A stretch of DNA of 64,000 bases from Bradyrhizobium sp. CIAT3101 (GTDB lineage Bacteria; Pseudomonadota; Alphaproteobacteria; Rhizobiales; Xanthobacteraceae): positions 1,695,001-1,759,000 of the forward strand of contig NZ_CP121634.1 of NCBI RefSeq assembly GCF_029714945.1, read 5' to 3'. This document shows positions 57,105-64,000 of the stretch, one piece after another. The position numbers were made by a program, and so were the translations under genes. Below the pieces are notes generated by a model. It saw only the letters and a list, made by a program, of their open reading frames with translations. It was not told the DNA's origin and did not search any database. Position 1 is the first letter of the stretch. Every line of letters starts with the position of its first letter.

Positions 57105-57947
57105 ATGCGCAGCGACGCCTTGGTCACATCTTTGGCGACATCTTCGGTGTTCGAGGCCAACCGTGCCCGCGGCGCGGTGCGTTTCGACGTGCACGCCCGC
57201 GACGGCGTGACGCGGCGCGGGGCTCTGCATGAATCCGGCTCGTTGCGCGTGCGCTTTCCCTCGCCGGAGGACGATGGCCTGTCCGGCGTGTTCGTCAACA
57301 CGGCCGGTGGCGTCGCCGGCGGCGATCGCTTCGACATCGAGATTTCGGCTGCAGACAGATCGCGGCTGACGCTGACGACGGCCGCCGCCGAAAAGGTCTA
57401 TCGCGCGCCGAGCGCGGCTGCGCGGCTCAACATTTCCCTGAGGGCTGCCGCTGGCGCGCATCTCGGCTGGTTGCCCCAGGAGACGATCCTGTTCGATCGC
57501 GCCCGGGTTCATCGCCGCTTCGACATCGAACTCGATGAGGCTGCCTCGCTCCTGCTTTGTGAAATTGTCGTCTTCGGCCGCACTGCCATGGGCGAGCGCA
57601 TGGAGCAGGGCGAATTCGTCGACCGCTGGCGGTTGCGCCGTGGCGGCAAGCTGGTCTTTGCCGAGACGATCAGGCTCGAGGGCGATATCGGCGCGAAACT
57701 CTCGCGATCGGCGGTCGGGAAGGGCGCTGCTGCGATCGGCACGGCCCTGATCGCGCCCGGCGATGAGGCATTGGTCGAACGCGTCCGCGAGGCATCGGAT
57801 TCTTTCGCGGGCGAGGTCGGAATCTCGGCCTGGAATGGCTTTGCAATGGCGCGGTTCTGTGCCCAAGATGCGGCGCGTTTGCGTGCCGACATGATGGCTG
57901 TGCTGGCGCGCACCGGCGCCGCGCTGCCCCGGCTGTGGCTGAATTGA
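57105..57947 (+). CDS. ureD: Urease accessory protein UreD (UreH)
   Basis: A 280-residue urease maturation chaperone that binds apo-urease first and recruits UreF and UreG for nickel loading. Family landmarks: FVNTAGGVAGGDRFDIEISA, LTTAAAEKVYRA, LGWLPQETILFDRARVHRRFDIEL, LLCEIVVFGRTAMGE and RLEGD. ATG 57105 follows GGGGGAG. Confidence 0.95.
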   Translation: MRSDALVTSLATSSVFEANRARGAVRFDVHARDGVTRRGALHESGSLRVRFPSPEDDGLSGVFVNTAGGVAGGDRFDIEISAADRSRLTLTTAAAEKVYRAPSAAARLNISLRAAAGAHLGWLPQETILFDRARVHRRFDIELDEAASLLLCEIVVFGRTAMGERMEQGEFVDRWRLRRGGKLVFAETIRLEGDIGAKLSRSAVGKGAAAIGTALIAPGDEALVERVREASDSFAGEVGISAWNGFAMARFCAQDAARLRADMMAVLARTGAALPRLWLN

Positions 57948-57971
57948 AGTGTTGAACGGAAGAGATTTCGC

Positions 57972-58274
57972 ATGAACCTGTCTCCCCGCGAAAAGGACAA
58001 GCTTCTGATCTCGATGGCGGCCATCGTGGCGCGCCGCAGGCTCGACCGCGGCGTCAAGCTCAACCATCCCGAGGCGATCGCGATCATCTCCGATTTCATC
58101 CTCGAGGGCGCGCGCGACGGCCGCACCGTCGCCGAACTGATGCAATCCGGCGCGCAGGTTCTGACACGCGATCAGGTGATGCCGGGTATCCCCGAGATGA
58201 TCCACGACATCCAGGTCGAGGCGACGTTCCCTGACGGCACCAAACTCGTCACCGTGCACGAACCGATCCGATAG
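57972..58274 (+). CDS. ureA: Urease gamma subunit
   Basis: A 100-residue structural subunit: [57 protein letters not shown] and [31 protein letters not shown] are family-wide. It assembles as (alpha-beta-gamma)3 with UreB and UreC. It precedes ureB by 11 bp. Confidence 0.97.
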   Translation: MNLSPREKDKLLISMAAIVARRRLDRGVKLNHPEAIAIISDFILEGARDGRTVAELMQSGAQVLTRDQVMPGIPEMIHDIQVEATFPDGTKLVTVHEPIR

Positions 58275-58285
58275 GAGTAAGACGC

Positions 58286-58591
58286 ATGATCCCCGGCGAA
58301 CTCTTCATCCAGGACGGCGAGATCGAGCTCAATGCCGGCCGCAAGACCGTGACGCTGACGGTCGCCAACACCGGCGACCGCCCGATCCAGGTCGGCTCGC
58401 ACTACCATTTCTTCGAGACCAACCCCGCGCTGAAATTCGACCGCAAGAAGTCCCGCGGCATGCGCCTCGACATCGCCGCCGGCACCGCCGTCCGCTTCGA
58501 ACCCGGCCAAACCCGCGACGTCCAGCTCGTCGCGCTCGCCGGCAAGAAGACGATCTACGGTTTTCGCGGCGACGTGATGGGGAAGCTGTGA
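58286..58591 (+). CDS. ureB: Urease beta subunit
   Basis: A 101-residue structural subunit: [82 protein letters not shown] is typical. Unusually, the next gene, 3 bp downstream, is an HD hydrolase rather than ureC. Confidence 0.97.
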   Translation: MIPGELFIQDGEIELNAGRKTVTLTVANTGDRPIQVGSHYHFFETNPALKFDRKKSRGMRLDIAAGTAVRFEPGQTRDVQLVALAGKKTIYGFRGDVMGKL

Positions 58592-58594
58592 TTC

Positions 58595-59134
58595 ATGCTC
58601 TCCGCCGTCCGCCTCATCTCCGAAGCTGCTGAGCTGGCCGCGCGCCGGCACAATGGCATGGCGCGCAAGGGGCGGGGGAATGAGCCTTACATCAACCATC
58701 TCGCCGAGGTCGCGAATCTGCTCGCGGCTGCGACCGATGGGGCGGATGCCGAACTCGTTGCCGCCGGATGGTTGCACGACGTGATCGAGGACACCGCGGC
58801 CACGCGCGAAGAGCTGGCGCAAGGATTCTCCGATCGTGTCGCTTCCCTCGTCGTCGAATGCACCGACGACATGAGCCTGCCGAAAGCGGAGCGGCGGCGC
58901 CTGCAGGTTGTCGACGGACCGAAAAAGTCTGCCGGCGCAAAGCTGATCAAGATCGCCGACAAGGTCAGCAATATCGGCGCGCGCATTCATTCCGATCCGA
59001 CCGCGGACGAGCGCGACGACCTCGTCGACTATACCGGCTGGGCCGAGCAGGTCGTTGCCGGCTGCCGCGGCGGCAATGCCTGGCTCGACACGACATTCGA
59101 CGACATGGTGCGAAAGGCGAGGGCTTCGCTGTGA
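58595..59134 (+). CDS. Small alarmone hydrolase-like HD-domain protein (MESH1/SpoT-HD type)
   Basis: A 179-residue single HD domain. [26 protein letters not shown] (Arg 24, Lys 25, His 35), [12 protein letters not shown] (His 61, Asp 62, Glu 65, Asp 66) and [11 protein letters not shown] reproduce the Mn-binding and guanine-loop motifs of SpoT hydrolase domains and of MESH1-type small alarmone hydrolases. (p)ppGpp 3'-pyrophosphate hydrolysis is therefore likely, although other 3'-phosphate substrates (such as NADPH for MESH1) are possible. It starts 3 bp after ureB and ends 37 bp before ureC, embedding it in the urease operon. Confidence 0.85.
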   Translation: MLSAVRLISEAAELAARRHNGMARKGRGNEPYINHLAEVANLLAAATDGADAELVAAGWLHDVIEDTAATREELAQGFSDRVASLVVECTDDMSLPKAERRRLQVVDGPKKSAGAKLIKIADKVSNIGARIHSDPTADERDDLVDYTGWAEQVVAGCRGGNAWLDTTFDDMVRKARASL

Positions 59135-59171
59135 GCGCCGACCTGAAATTCAAACGCAAACGGGGCTTGTG

Positions 59172-60887
59172 ATGTCCGTCAAGATGAAGCGTTCCGTCTA
59201 TGCCGACATGTTCGGTCCGACCACCGGTGACAAGGTGCGACTCGCCGACACCGATCTCATCATCGAGGTCGAGAAGGATTTCACCACGTACGGCGAGGAG
59301 GTGAAGTTCGGCGGCGGCAAGGTAATCCGTGACGGCATGGGCCAGTCGCAGGTCACCAACAAGCAGGGCGCGGCCGACACCGTCATCACCAATGCGCTGA
59401 TCGTCGACCACTGGGGCATCGTGAAGGCTGACGTCGCCATCAAGGAGGGCATGATTTCGGCGATCGGCAAGGCCGGCAATCCCGACATCCAGCCGGGCGT
59501 GACGATCATCATCGGCCCCGGCACCGACGTGATCGCGGGCGAGGGAAAAATCCTCACCGCCGGCGGCTTCGACAGCCACATCCATTTCATCTGCCCGCAA
59601 CAGATCGAGCACGCGCTGATGTCCGGCGTCACCTCGATGCTCGGTGGCGGCACCGGTCCTTCGCACGGCACCTTCGCCACGACCTGCACGCCCGGCCCCT
59701 GGCACATGGGGCGGATGATCCAGTCGTTCGATGCTTTCCCGGTCAATCTCGGCATTTCCGGCAAGGGCAACGCCTCGCGCCCGGCCGCGCTGGTCGAGAT
59801 GATCAAGGGTGGCGCCTGCGCGCTGAAGCTGCATGAAGATTGGGGCACCACGCCGGCGGCGATCGACAACTGCCTGTCGGTGGCCGACGATTACGACATC
59901 CAGGTCATGCTGCATTCCGACACGCTGAACGAATCCGGCTTCGTCGAGGACACGATCAAGGCGTTCAAGGGCCGCACCATCCACGCCTTCCACACCGAGG
60001 GCGCCGGCGGCGGCCACGCGCCCGACATCATCAAGGTCGCAGGCCTGAAGAACGTGCTGCCGTCCTCGACCAATCCGACGCGGCCATTCACCCGCAACAC
60101 CATCGACGAGCATCTGGACATGCTGATGGTGTGCCACCACCTCGATCCCTCGATCGCGGAAGATCTGGCGTTCGCGGAGAGCCGCATCCGCAAGGAGACC
60201 ATCGCGGCCGAAGACATCCTGCACGATCTCGGCGCGCTCTCGATGATGTCGTCGGACTCGCAAGCCATGGGCCGCCTCGGCGAGGTCATCATCCGGACGT
60301 GGCAGACCGCCGACAAGATGAAGAAGCAGCGCGGATCGCTGCCGCAGGACAAGGGCAAGGACAACGACAATTTCCGCGTCAAGCGCTACATCGCCAAATA
60401 CACGATCAATCCGGCGATCGCGCATGGCGTGTCGAAGCTGATCGGCTCGGTGGAGAAGGGCAAGCTCGCCGATCTCGTGCTGTGGTCGCCGGCCTTCTTC
60501 GGCGTCAAGCCGGACTGCATCGTCAAGGGCGGCATGATCGTCGCAGCCCCCATGGGTGATCCCAACGCCTCGATCCCGACGCCGCAGCCGGTGCACTACC
60601 AGCCGATGTTCGGCGCGTTCGGCGGGGCGCGCACAGCGTCGTCCGTCGTTTTCACCTCGAAGGCCGCGATCACCGGCGGTCTCGCCCGGAAACTGGGCAT
60701 CGAGAAGAAGCTCTACGCGGTCCAGAATACCCGCAGCAAGATCTCGAAGAAGAGCATGATCCACAACGACGCCACGCCCAATATCGAGGTCGATCCGGAG
60801 ACTTACGAGGTGCGCGCCGATGGCGAGCTTCTGACGTGTCCTCCGGCCGAGGTGCTGCCGATGGCGCAGCGATATTTCATGTACTGA
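59172..60887 (+). CDS. ureC: Urease alpha (catalytic) subunit
   Basis: A 571-residue nickel amidohydrolase that converts urea to ammonia and carbamate. The di-nickel site is complete: His 136 and His 138 ([10 protein letters not shown]), Lys 219 to be carbamylated (ALKLHEDWG), His 248 (VMLHSD), His 274 (AFHTEG), the mobile-flap region MVCHHLDP and the Asp in [14 protein letters not shown] 59172 ([17 protein letters not shown]) matches the family start; there is a gap of 37 bp after the HD gene. Confidence 0.98.
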   Translation: MSVKMKRSVYADMFGPTTGDKVRLADTDLIIEVEKDFTTYGEEVKFGGGKVIRDGMGQSQVTNKQGAADTVITNALIVDHWGIVKADVAIKEGMISAIGKAGNPDIQPGVTIIIGPGTDVIAGEGKILTAGGFDSHIHFICPQQIEHALMSGVTSMLGGGTGPSHGTFATTCTPGPWHMGRMIQSFDAFPVNLGISGKGNASRPAALVEMIKGGACALKLHEDWGTTPAAIDNCLSVADDYDIQVMLHSDTLNESGFVEDTIKAFKGRTIHAFHTEGAGGGHAPDIIKVAGLKNVLPSSTNPTRPFTRNTIDEHLDMLMVCHHLDPSIAEDLAFAESRIRKETIAAEDILHDLGALSMMSSDSQAMGRLGEVIIRTWQTADKMKKQRGSLPQDKGKDNDNFRVKRYIAKYTINPAIAHGVSKLIGSVEKGKLADLVLWSPAFFGVKPDCIVKGGMIVAAPMGDPNASIPTPQPVHYQPMFGAFGGARTASSVVFTSKAAITGGLARKLGIEKKLYAVQNTRSKISKKSMIHNDATPNIEVDPETYEVRADGELLTCPPAEVLPMAQRYFMY

Positions 60888-61026
60888 AATAGCGCCTCAA
60901 CGCATGTCCCTGGCGCATGTCTCATTGCATGCCCGGAGGCGGCTTTTCCGGTTTTGCGTTCGATCCGGGCTGGTCTAATGTCCCGCCCGGTGTCTTGAAC
61001 CAGAAGAAAAGCCGGGAGGATTTCTC

Positions 61027-61326
61027 GTGATTTACGTCGTTGCAACCCTGACCATCAAGCCTGAGACGCGCGCCGAATTCATTGCAGCTGCCACCGCCTG
61101 CATCAAGGAGACGCGGAAGGAACCGGGCAATATCGCCTACGATATGCACGAGAGCGTCACCGATCCTACCAAGATGGTGTTCGTCGAGCAGTGGGAGAAC
61201 GCCGAGGCGCTGGTGCCGCATCGCGGCCAGGAGCACATGAAGACGTTCGGCCGAGTTGCGGTGAAGTGCTTCACGGCGCCGCCGAAGGTCGAAATCATCA
61301 CGCCCGAGAAGGTCGAGACGAGGTAA
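61027..61326 (+). CDS. Antibiotic biosynthesis monooxygenase (ABM)-fold protein, putative quinol monooxygenase
   Basis: A 99-residue ferredoxin-like dimeric alpha-beta barrel: MIYVVATLTIKPETRAEFIAAATACIKETRKEPGNIAYDMHESVTDPTKMVFVEQWENAEALVPHRGQEHMKTF matches YgiN/ABM-type quinol monooxygenases. It starts at GTG 61027 after GGGAGG. It lies between ureC and ureE, 6 bp before ureE, so it is cotranscribed with urease genes although no urease role is known. Confidence 0.85.
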   Translation: MIYVVATLTIKPETRAEFIAAATACIKETRKEPGNIAYDMHESVTDPTKMVFVEQWENAEALVPHRGQEHMKTFGRVAVKCFTAPPKVEIITPEKVETR

Positions 61327-61332
61327 CAACGC

Positions 61333-62001
61333 ATGATCCGGGCGACGCAGGTCAAGGGACAGCACCGTTTCACGGAAACGCCGGCGGATACGGTCGTGCT
61401 CGATTTCGACGATCGGCACCGCCGCCGCATGGCGATGACGGGGACGCGGGGGCTCGAATTCCTGCTCGACCTGGAAAACGCCGTCGCGTTGCGCGGCGGC
61501 GATGCGCTGGTGCTGGAGGACGGAAGGCTGGTCGAAGTGGTTGCGGCGCCCGAGCCGCTGCTGGAGATCCGTGGCCACGACCCGCATCATCTCATCCGCG
61601 TTGCCTGGCATCTCGGCAATCGCCATCTGCCGACGCAACTGATGGCCAAGAGCTTGCGTATCCGCCGCGATCACGTCATCGAGGCCATGGTGAAGGGCCT
61701 CGGCGCGCGCGTCGTCGAGATCGAGGCGCCGTTCGATCCCGAAGGCGGCGCTTATGCCGAGGCGAGCCATGCGCATGGTCACGATGACCATGCCCACCAT
61801 GACCACGATCATCATGATCACGGCCACCACGATCATGGTCACCACGATCATGGCCACCATCACCATGATCATCACGGCCACGACCACCATCATGATCATG
61901 CCGCGCATGACCATGGTCATGATCATCACCATCACCACGACGAGCACTGCGATCATCCCGACCATCATCACGGCCACAAGCATGCTCATGACCACAAATG
62001 A
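61333..62001 (+). CDS. ureE: Urease nickel metallochaperone UreE with very long His-rich tail
   Basis: A 222-residue protein. The peptide-binding and metal-binding domains (about 1-140) include [35 protein letters not shown] and [14 protein letters not shown], with the interfacial nickel His. The last 78 residues contain about 44 His in [17 protein letters not shown] repeats plus one Cys, an exceptionally extended nickel-storage tail. The gene overlaps ureF by 14 bp. Confidence 0.95.
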   Translation: MIRATQVKGQHRFTETPADTVVLDFDDRHRRRMAMTGTRGLEFLLDLENAVALRGGDALVLEDGRLVEVVAAPEPLLEIRGHDPHHLIRVAWHLGNRHLPTQLMAKSLRIRRDHVIEAMVKGLGARVVEIEAPFDPEGGAYAEASHAHGHDDHAHHDHDHHDHGHHDHGHHDHGHHHHDHHGHDHHHDHAAHDHGHDHHHHHDEHCDHPDHHHGHKHAHDHK

Positions 62002-62710
62002 GCCGGTGAGTGCCTCCGACCTCGCCGAGCGCGAGGCGGCGGCGCTGTACCGGCTGATGACGTGGCTGTCGCCGGCGTTTCCCGTCGGCGGGTTCTCCTA
62101 TTCGAGCGGCATCGAATGGGCGGTCGAAGCGGGGGACATCACCGACATCGCGACGCTAGCCGATTGGCTGGATGCCATGCTTGGCGACGGCTCCGGCTTT
62201 TGCGATGCGACGTTTCTGGTCCACGCCTATCGCGCCGCCGAGGCTGGCGAGGATGCGTCCTTGAGTGATGTCGCCGAACTCGCCGCCGCCTTCGTGCCGT
62301 CGCGCGAACGGCAACTCGAGACGACCTCGCAGGGGCGCGCCTTCATCGACATTTCCCGCGCGGCGTGGGATGCCGAGGGCCTCGATATCATGGTCGCGGC
62401 GTGCCGCACGCCACTGGTCTATCCCGTCGCCGTCGGCGTCGTCGCGGCGTTGCACGGCGTGCCGCTGGCACCGACGCTGCACGCCTTCCTGCATGCGCTG
62501 GTCTCGAACTGGATCTCGGCGGCGAGCCGGCTCATTCCGCTCGGCCAGACCGACAGCCAGCGCGTGCTGGTGAAATTGGAAGCCGCCGTCGCCGCGACCG
62601 CCCATCGGGCACTCGCGGCGACGCTCGACGATCTCGGCAGCGCGACCTTCCGCGCCGATCTCGCCAGCCTGCGGCACGAGACACAATATACGCGGCTGTT
62701 TCGGTCATGA
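61988..62710 (+). CDS. ureF: Urease accessory protein UreF
   Basis: A 240-residue all-helical maturation factor: [29 protein letters not shown], a diagnostic UreF start, then [20 protein letters not shown] and [28 protein letters not shown]. It forms UreD-UreF-UreG with urease and gates nickel insertion. The start at ATG 61988 lies inside the ureE His-tail codons; ATG 61982 is an alternative. Confidence 0.94.
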   Translation: MTTNEPVSASDLAEREAAALYRLMTWLSPAFPVGGFSYSSGIEWAVEAGDITDIATLADWLDAMLGDGSGFCDATFLVHAYRAAEAGEDASLSDVAELAAAFVPSRERQLETTSQGRAFIDISRAAWDAEGLDIMVAACRTPLVYPVAVGVVAALHGVPLAPTLHAFLHALVSNWISAASRLIPLGQTDSQRVLVKLEAAVAATAHRALAATLDDLGSATFRADLASLRHETQYTRLFRS

Positions 62711-62732
62711 GAGGCGCGAGGTCTAACCGATC

Positions 62733-62854
62733 GTCGTCCCGGCGAAGGCCGGGACCCATAACCACAAATGTGTGTGGTTATGAAAGGACGCAGCCATATC
62801 CCGTCTCATCAACTGACTTCGGTGGCTATGGGTCCCGGCCTTCGCCGGGACGAC
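62733..62854. repeat. Long inverted repeat between ureF and ureG
   Basis: 28-bp arms (gtcgtcccggcgaaggccgg..., 62733-62760, and its mirror ending ...ccggccttcgccgggacgac, 62827-62854) pair perfectly around a centre that itself folds (aaccaca / tgtggtt). It fills the only sizeable gap inside the urease operon. Confidence 0.9.
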
Positions 62855-62867
62855 ATTAGGAGAGAGT

Positions 62868-63491
62868 ATGTCGAAATCTCACGGCCCCTTGCGTGTCGGC
62901 GTCGGCGGCCCCGTTGGATCGGGCAAGACCGCGCTGATGGATCTGCTCTGCAAGACCATGCGCGAGCGCTACGACATCGCTGCGATCACCAACGACATCT
63001 ATACCAAATGGGATGCGGAATTCCTCGTGCGTTCCGGCTCGTTGACCCCGGACCGCATCGCCGGCGTCGAGACTGGAGGCTGCCCGCACACGGCGATCCG
63101 CGAGGACGCCTCGATGAATCTTGCCGCGGTTGCGGACATGCGCGCCAAATTCCCGGGGCTCGACCTCGTGCTGATCGAGTCCGGCGGCGACAATCTCGCG
63201 GCGACCTTCTCGCCGGAGCTGGCCGATCTCACCATCTATGTGATCGACGTTGCCGCCGGTGACAAGATTCCGTCCAAGGGGGGGCCCGGCATCACCCGTT
63301 CCGACCTTCTGGTCATCAACAAGATCGACCTCGCGCCCCATGTCGGTGCCTCCCTCGAGAAGATGGACACGGATGCCAGGCGCATGCGCGGCGAGCGCCC
63401 CTTCGTCATGACCAATTTGAAGAAGAGCGAGGGGCTCGACCGCATCGTCGGCTTCATCGAGACCAAGGGTGGGCTGAAACGCGCGGGCTGA
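62868..63491 (+). CDS. ureG: Urease accessory GTPase UreG
   Basis: A 207-residue SIMIBI GTPase: P-loop [31 protein letters not shown], the nickel CPH motif in [59 protein letters not shown] and the guanine motif INKIDLA. It delivers nickel and drives carbamylation. A clean AGGAGAGAGT site lies upstream, just after the inverted repeat. Confidence 0.97.
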   Translation: MSKSHGPLRVGVGGPVGSGKTALMDLLCKTMRERYDIAAITNDIYTKWDAEFLVRSGSLTPDRIAGVETGGCPHTAIREDASMNLAAVADMRAKFPGLDLVLIESGGDNLAATFSPELADLTIYVIDVAAGDKIPSKGGPGITRSDLLVINKIDLAPHVGASLEKMDTDARRMRGERPFVMTNLKKSEGLDRIVGFIETKGGLKRAG

Positions 63492-63791
63492 CGGACCGCG
63501 GCGACGTGGCGCAGGCATTTTCCGCCGTTAACACCTGAGGCAAAGCCGCCTCGGCGGAACCAATGTCGGACACGGCGATTATCCACCTCCGGTGCCCGGA
63601 GCAGAGCCGCTGTTGGCCAGACGATCGGCCGGGCGAATTAAGCTTTTTCGGCGACCGAAGTTGCGTACAGATGCCTCCTCCGTCATTATCTCTGCCACTG
63701 GGGTCCACCCTGTTTCGGCACATGGTCGTTCGAGCGGCGTTGATATGCTCCGTGTTTATTGCCGACCTCCTGCCTTCGCCTGAGTAGTCGC
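63492..63791. other. Intergenic region after ureG
   Basis: About 300 bp without a convincing gene or clear terminator hairpin. Short open frames here have no family resemblance. It presumably contains the promoter of the sensor gene that follows. Confidence 0.4.
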
Positions 63792-64000
63792 GTGGTCCGG
63801 CTGGGTTTCATCATCGGCTTCATCGCTCTGCTCGGAGCCTTGCTCTCCGGGCTTGCGGCTTATCGTGTCCACGACCAGGAGCTGGCGCTGGATCGGATTG
63901 CGCTGGCCCGCGCGATCGACGTTCATGCGAGCCTCGTCCAGGACAGGTCGACCGAGCGTGAGCTGCTGGCGCGTGTCGCCTCAGGCCTGTTCCGCGCGCC
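63792..64000 (+). CDS. CHASE-domain sensor protein, 3' end outside the window
   Basis: Only the first 69 codons are visible, in a frame open to the right edge. A membrane helix (VVRLGFIIGFIALLGALLSGLAAY) leads into QELALDRIALARAIDVHASLVQDRSTERELLARVASGLFRA, the opening of a CHASE ligand-sensing domain. Such proteins continue into PAS and histidine-kinase or GGDEF/EAL output modules, which cannot be seen. The GTG 63792 start lacks a clear ribosome-binding site; an in-frame TTG at 63759 is possible. Confidence 0.65.
   Translation, partial: MVRLGFIIGFIALLGALLSGLAAYRVHDQELALDRIALARAIDVHASLVQDRSTERELLARVASGLFRA

Noticed and set aside
58965..60764. A 599-codon minus-strand frame opposite ureC
   Set aside because: Shadow of ureC; all conserved residues lie on the plus strand.
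61754..61987. Upstream extension of ureF rich in Met/Thr/Ile/Ala
   Set aside because: This is the +1 frame of the ureE His-repeat codons. UreF homology begins only after 61988.

Overview
The window looks like chromosome from a Bradyrhizobium-type alphaproteobacterium. This is inferred from the high G+C, a 184-residue CycM-like cytochrome, the gene content, and families of intergenic palindromes typical of that genus. No rRNA, tRNA, CRISPR array, transposase or integrase is visible. The most unusual locus is a visibly A+T-richer patch at about 2.86-5.45 kb. It carries a 77-residue protein and a 728-residue fusion of a zeta-toxin-like kinase to an essentially complete DnaB-type replicative helicase.

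Layout. 0-9 kb: the end of a penicillin-acylase-family hydrolase, a GNAT acetyltransferase whose 3' end runs into the A+T-rich patch, the zeta-DnaB gene, a BBP7-type outer-membrane protein, a serine/threonine dehydratase and a divergent GST. 9-17 kb: the metF-metH pair, a luciferase-like flavin oxidoreductase, pheA and kdsB. 17-25.6 kb: cycM, then a yej-type peptide ABC importer with two tandem Tat-exported binding proteins. 25.6-33.6 kb: an accessory stretch broken up by three copies of one palindromic repeat. It holds a LysR / metallo-beta-lactamase lipoprotein divergent pair, an orphan peptide with a double-glycine leader, a small membrane protein, a TorF-like porin, a VIT-like membrane protein, UspA, and an NlpC/P60 plus M17 peptidase pair.

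33.8-48.5 kb: a metallophosphoesterase and a complete Tad/Cpa pilus locus. tadD lies on +. pilin-cpaA-cpaB-cpaC-cpaD-cpaE-cpaF-tadB-tadC run on -. A sterol-desaturase-like enzyme, an orphan secretin N-domain protein and two TadE/TadG-like proteins lie on +. CtrA-like boxes precede cpaB and the TadE gene, so the pilus is probably under cell-cycle control. 48.5-51 kb: cspA, infA and a DEAD-box RNA helicase, all on -.

51.3-63.5 kb: a nitrogen-scavenging unit behind a good sigma-54 (-24/-12) promoter. The urea ABC transporter urtABCDE is followed by urease and its accessory genes (ureD, ureA, ureB, ureC, ureE, ureF, ureG). Two unrelated genes sit inside the urease operon: a small (p)ppGpp-hydrolase-like HD protein between ureB and ureC, and an antibiotic-biosynthesis-monooxygenase-fold protein between ureC and ureE. 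The window ends in the start of a CHASE-type sensor protein.

Gene starts were chosen by ribosome-binding sites and family alignment remembered from knowledge. No database search was run. G+C statements are by eye.
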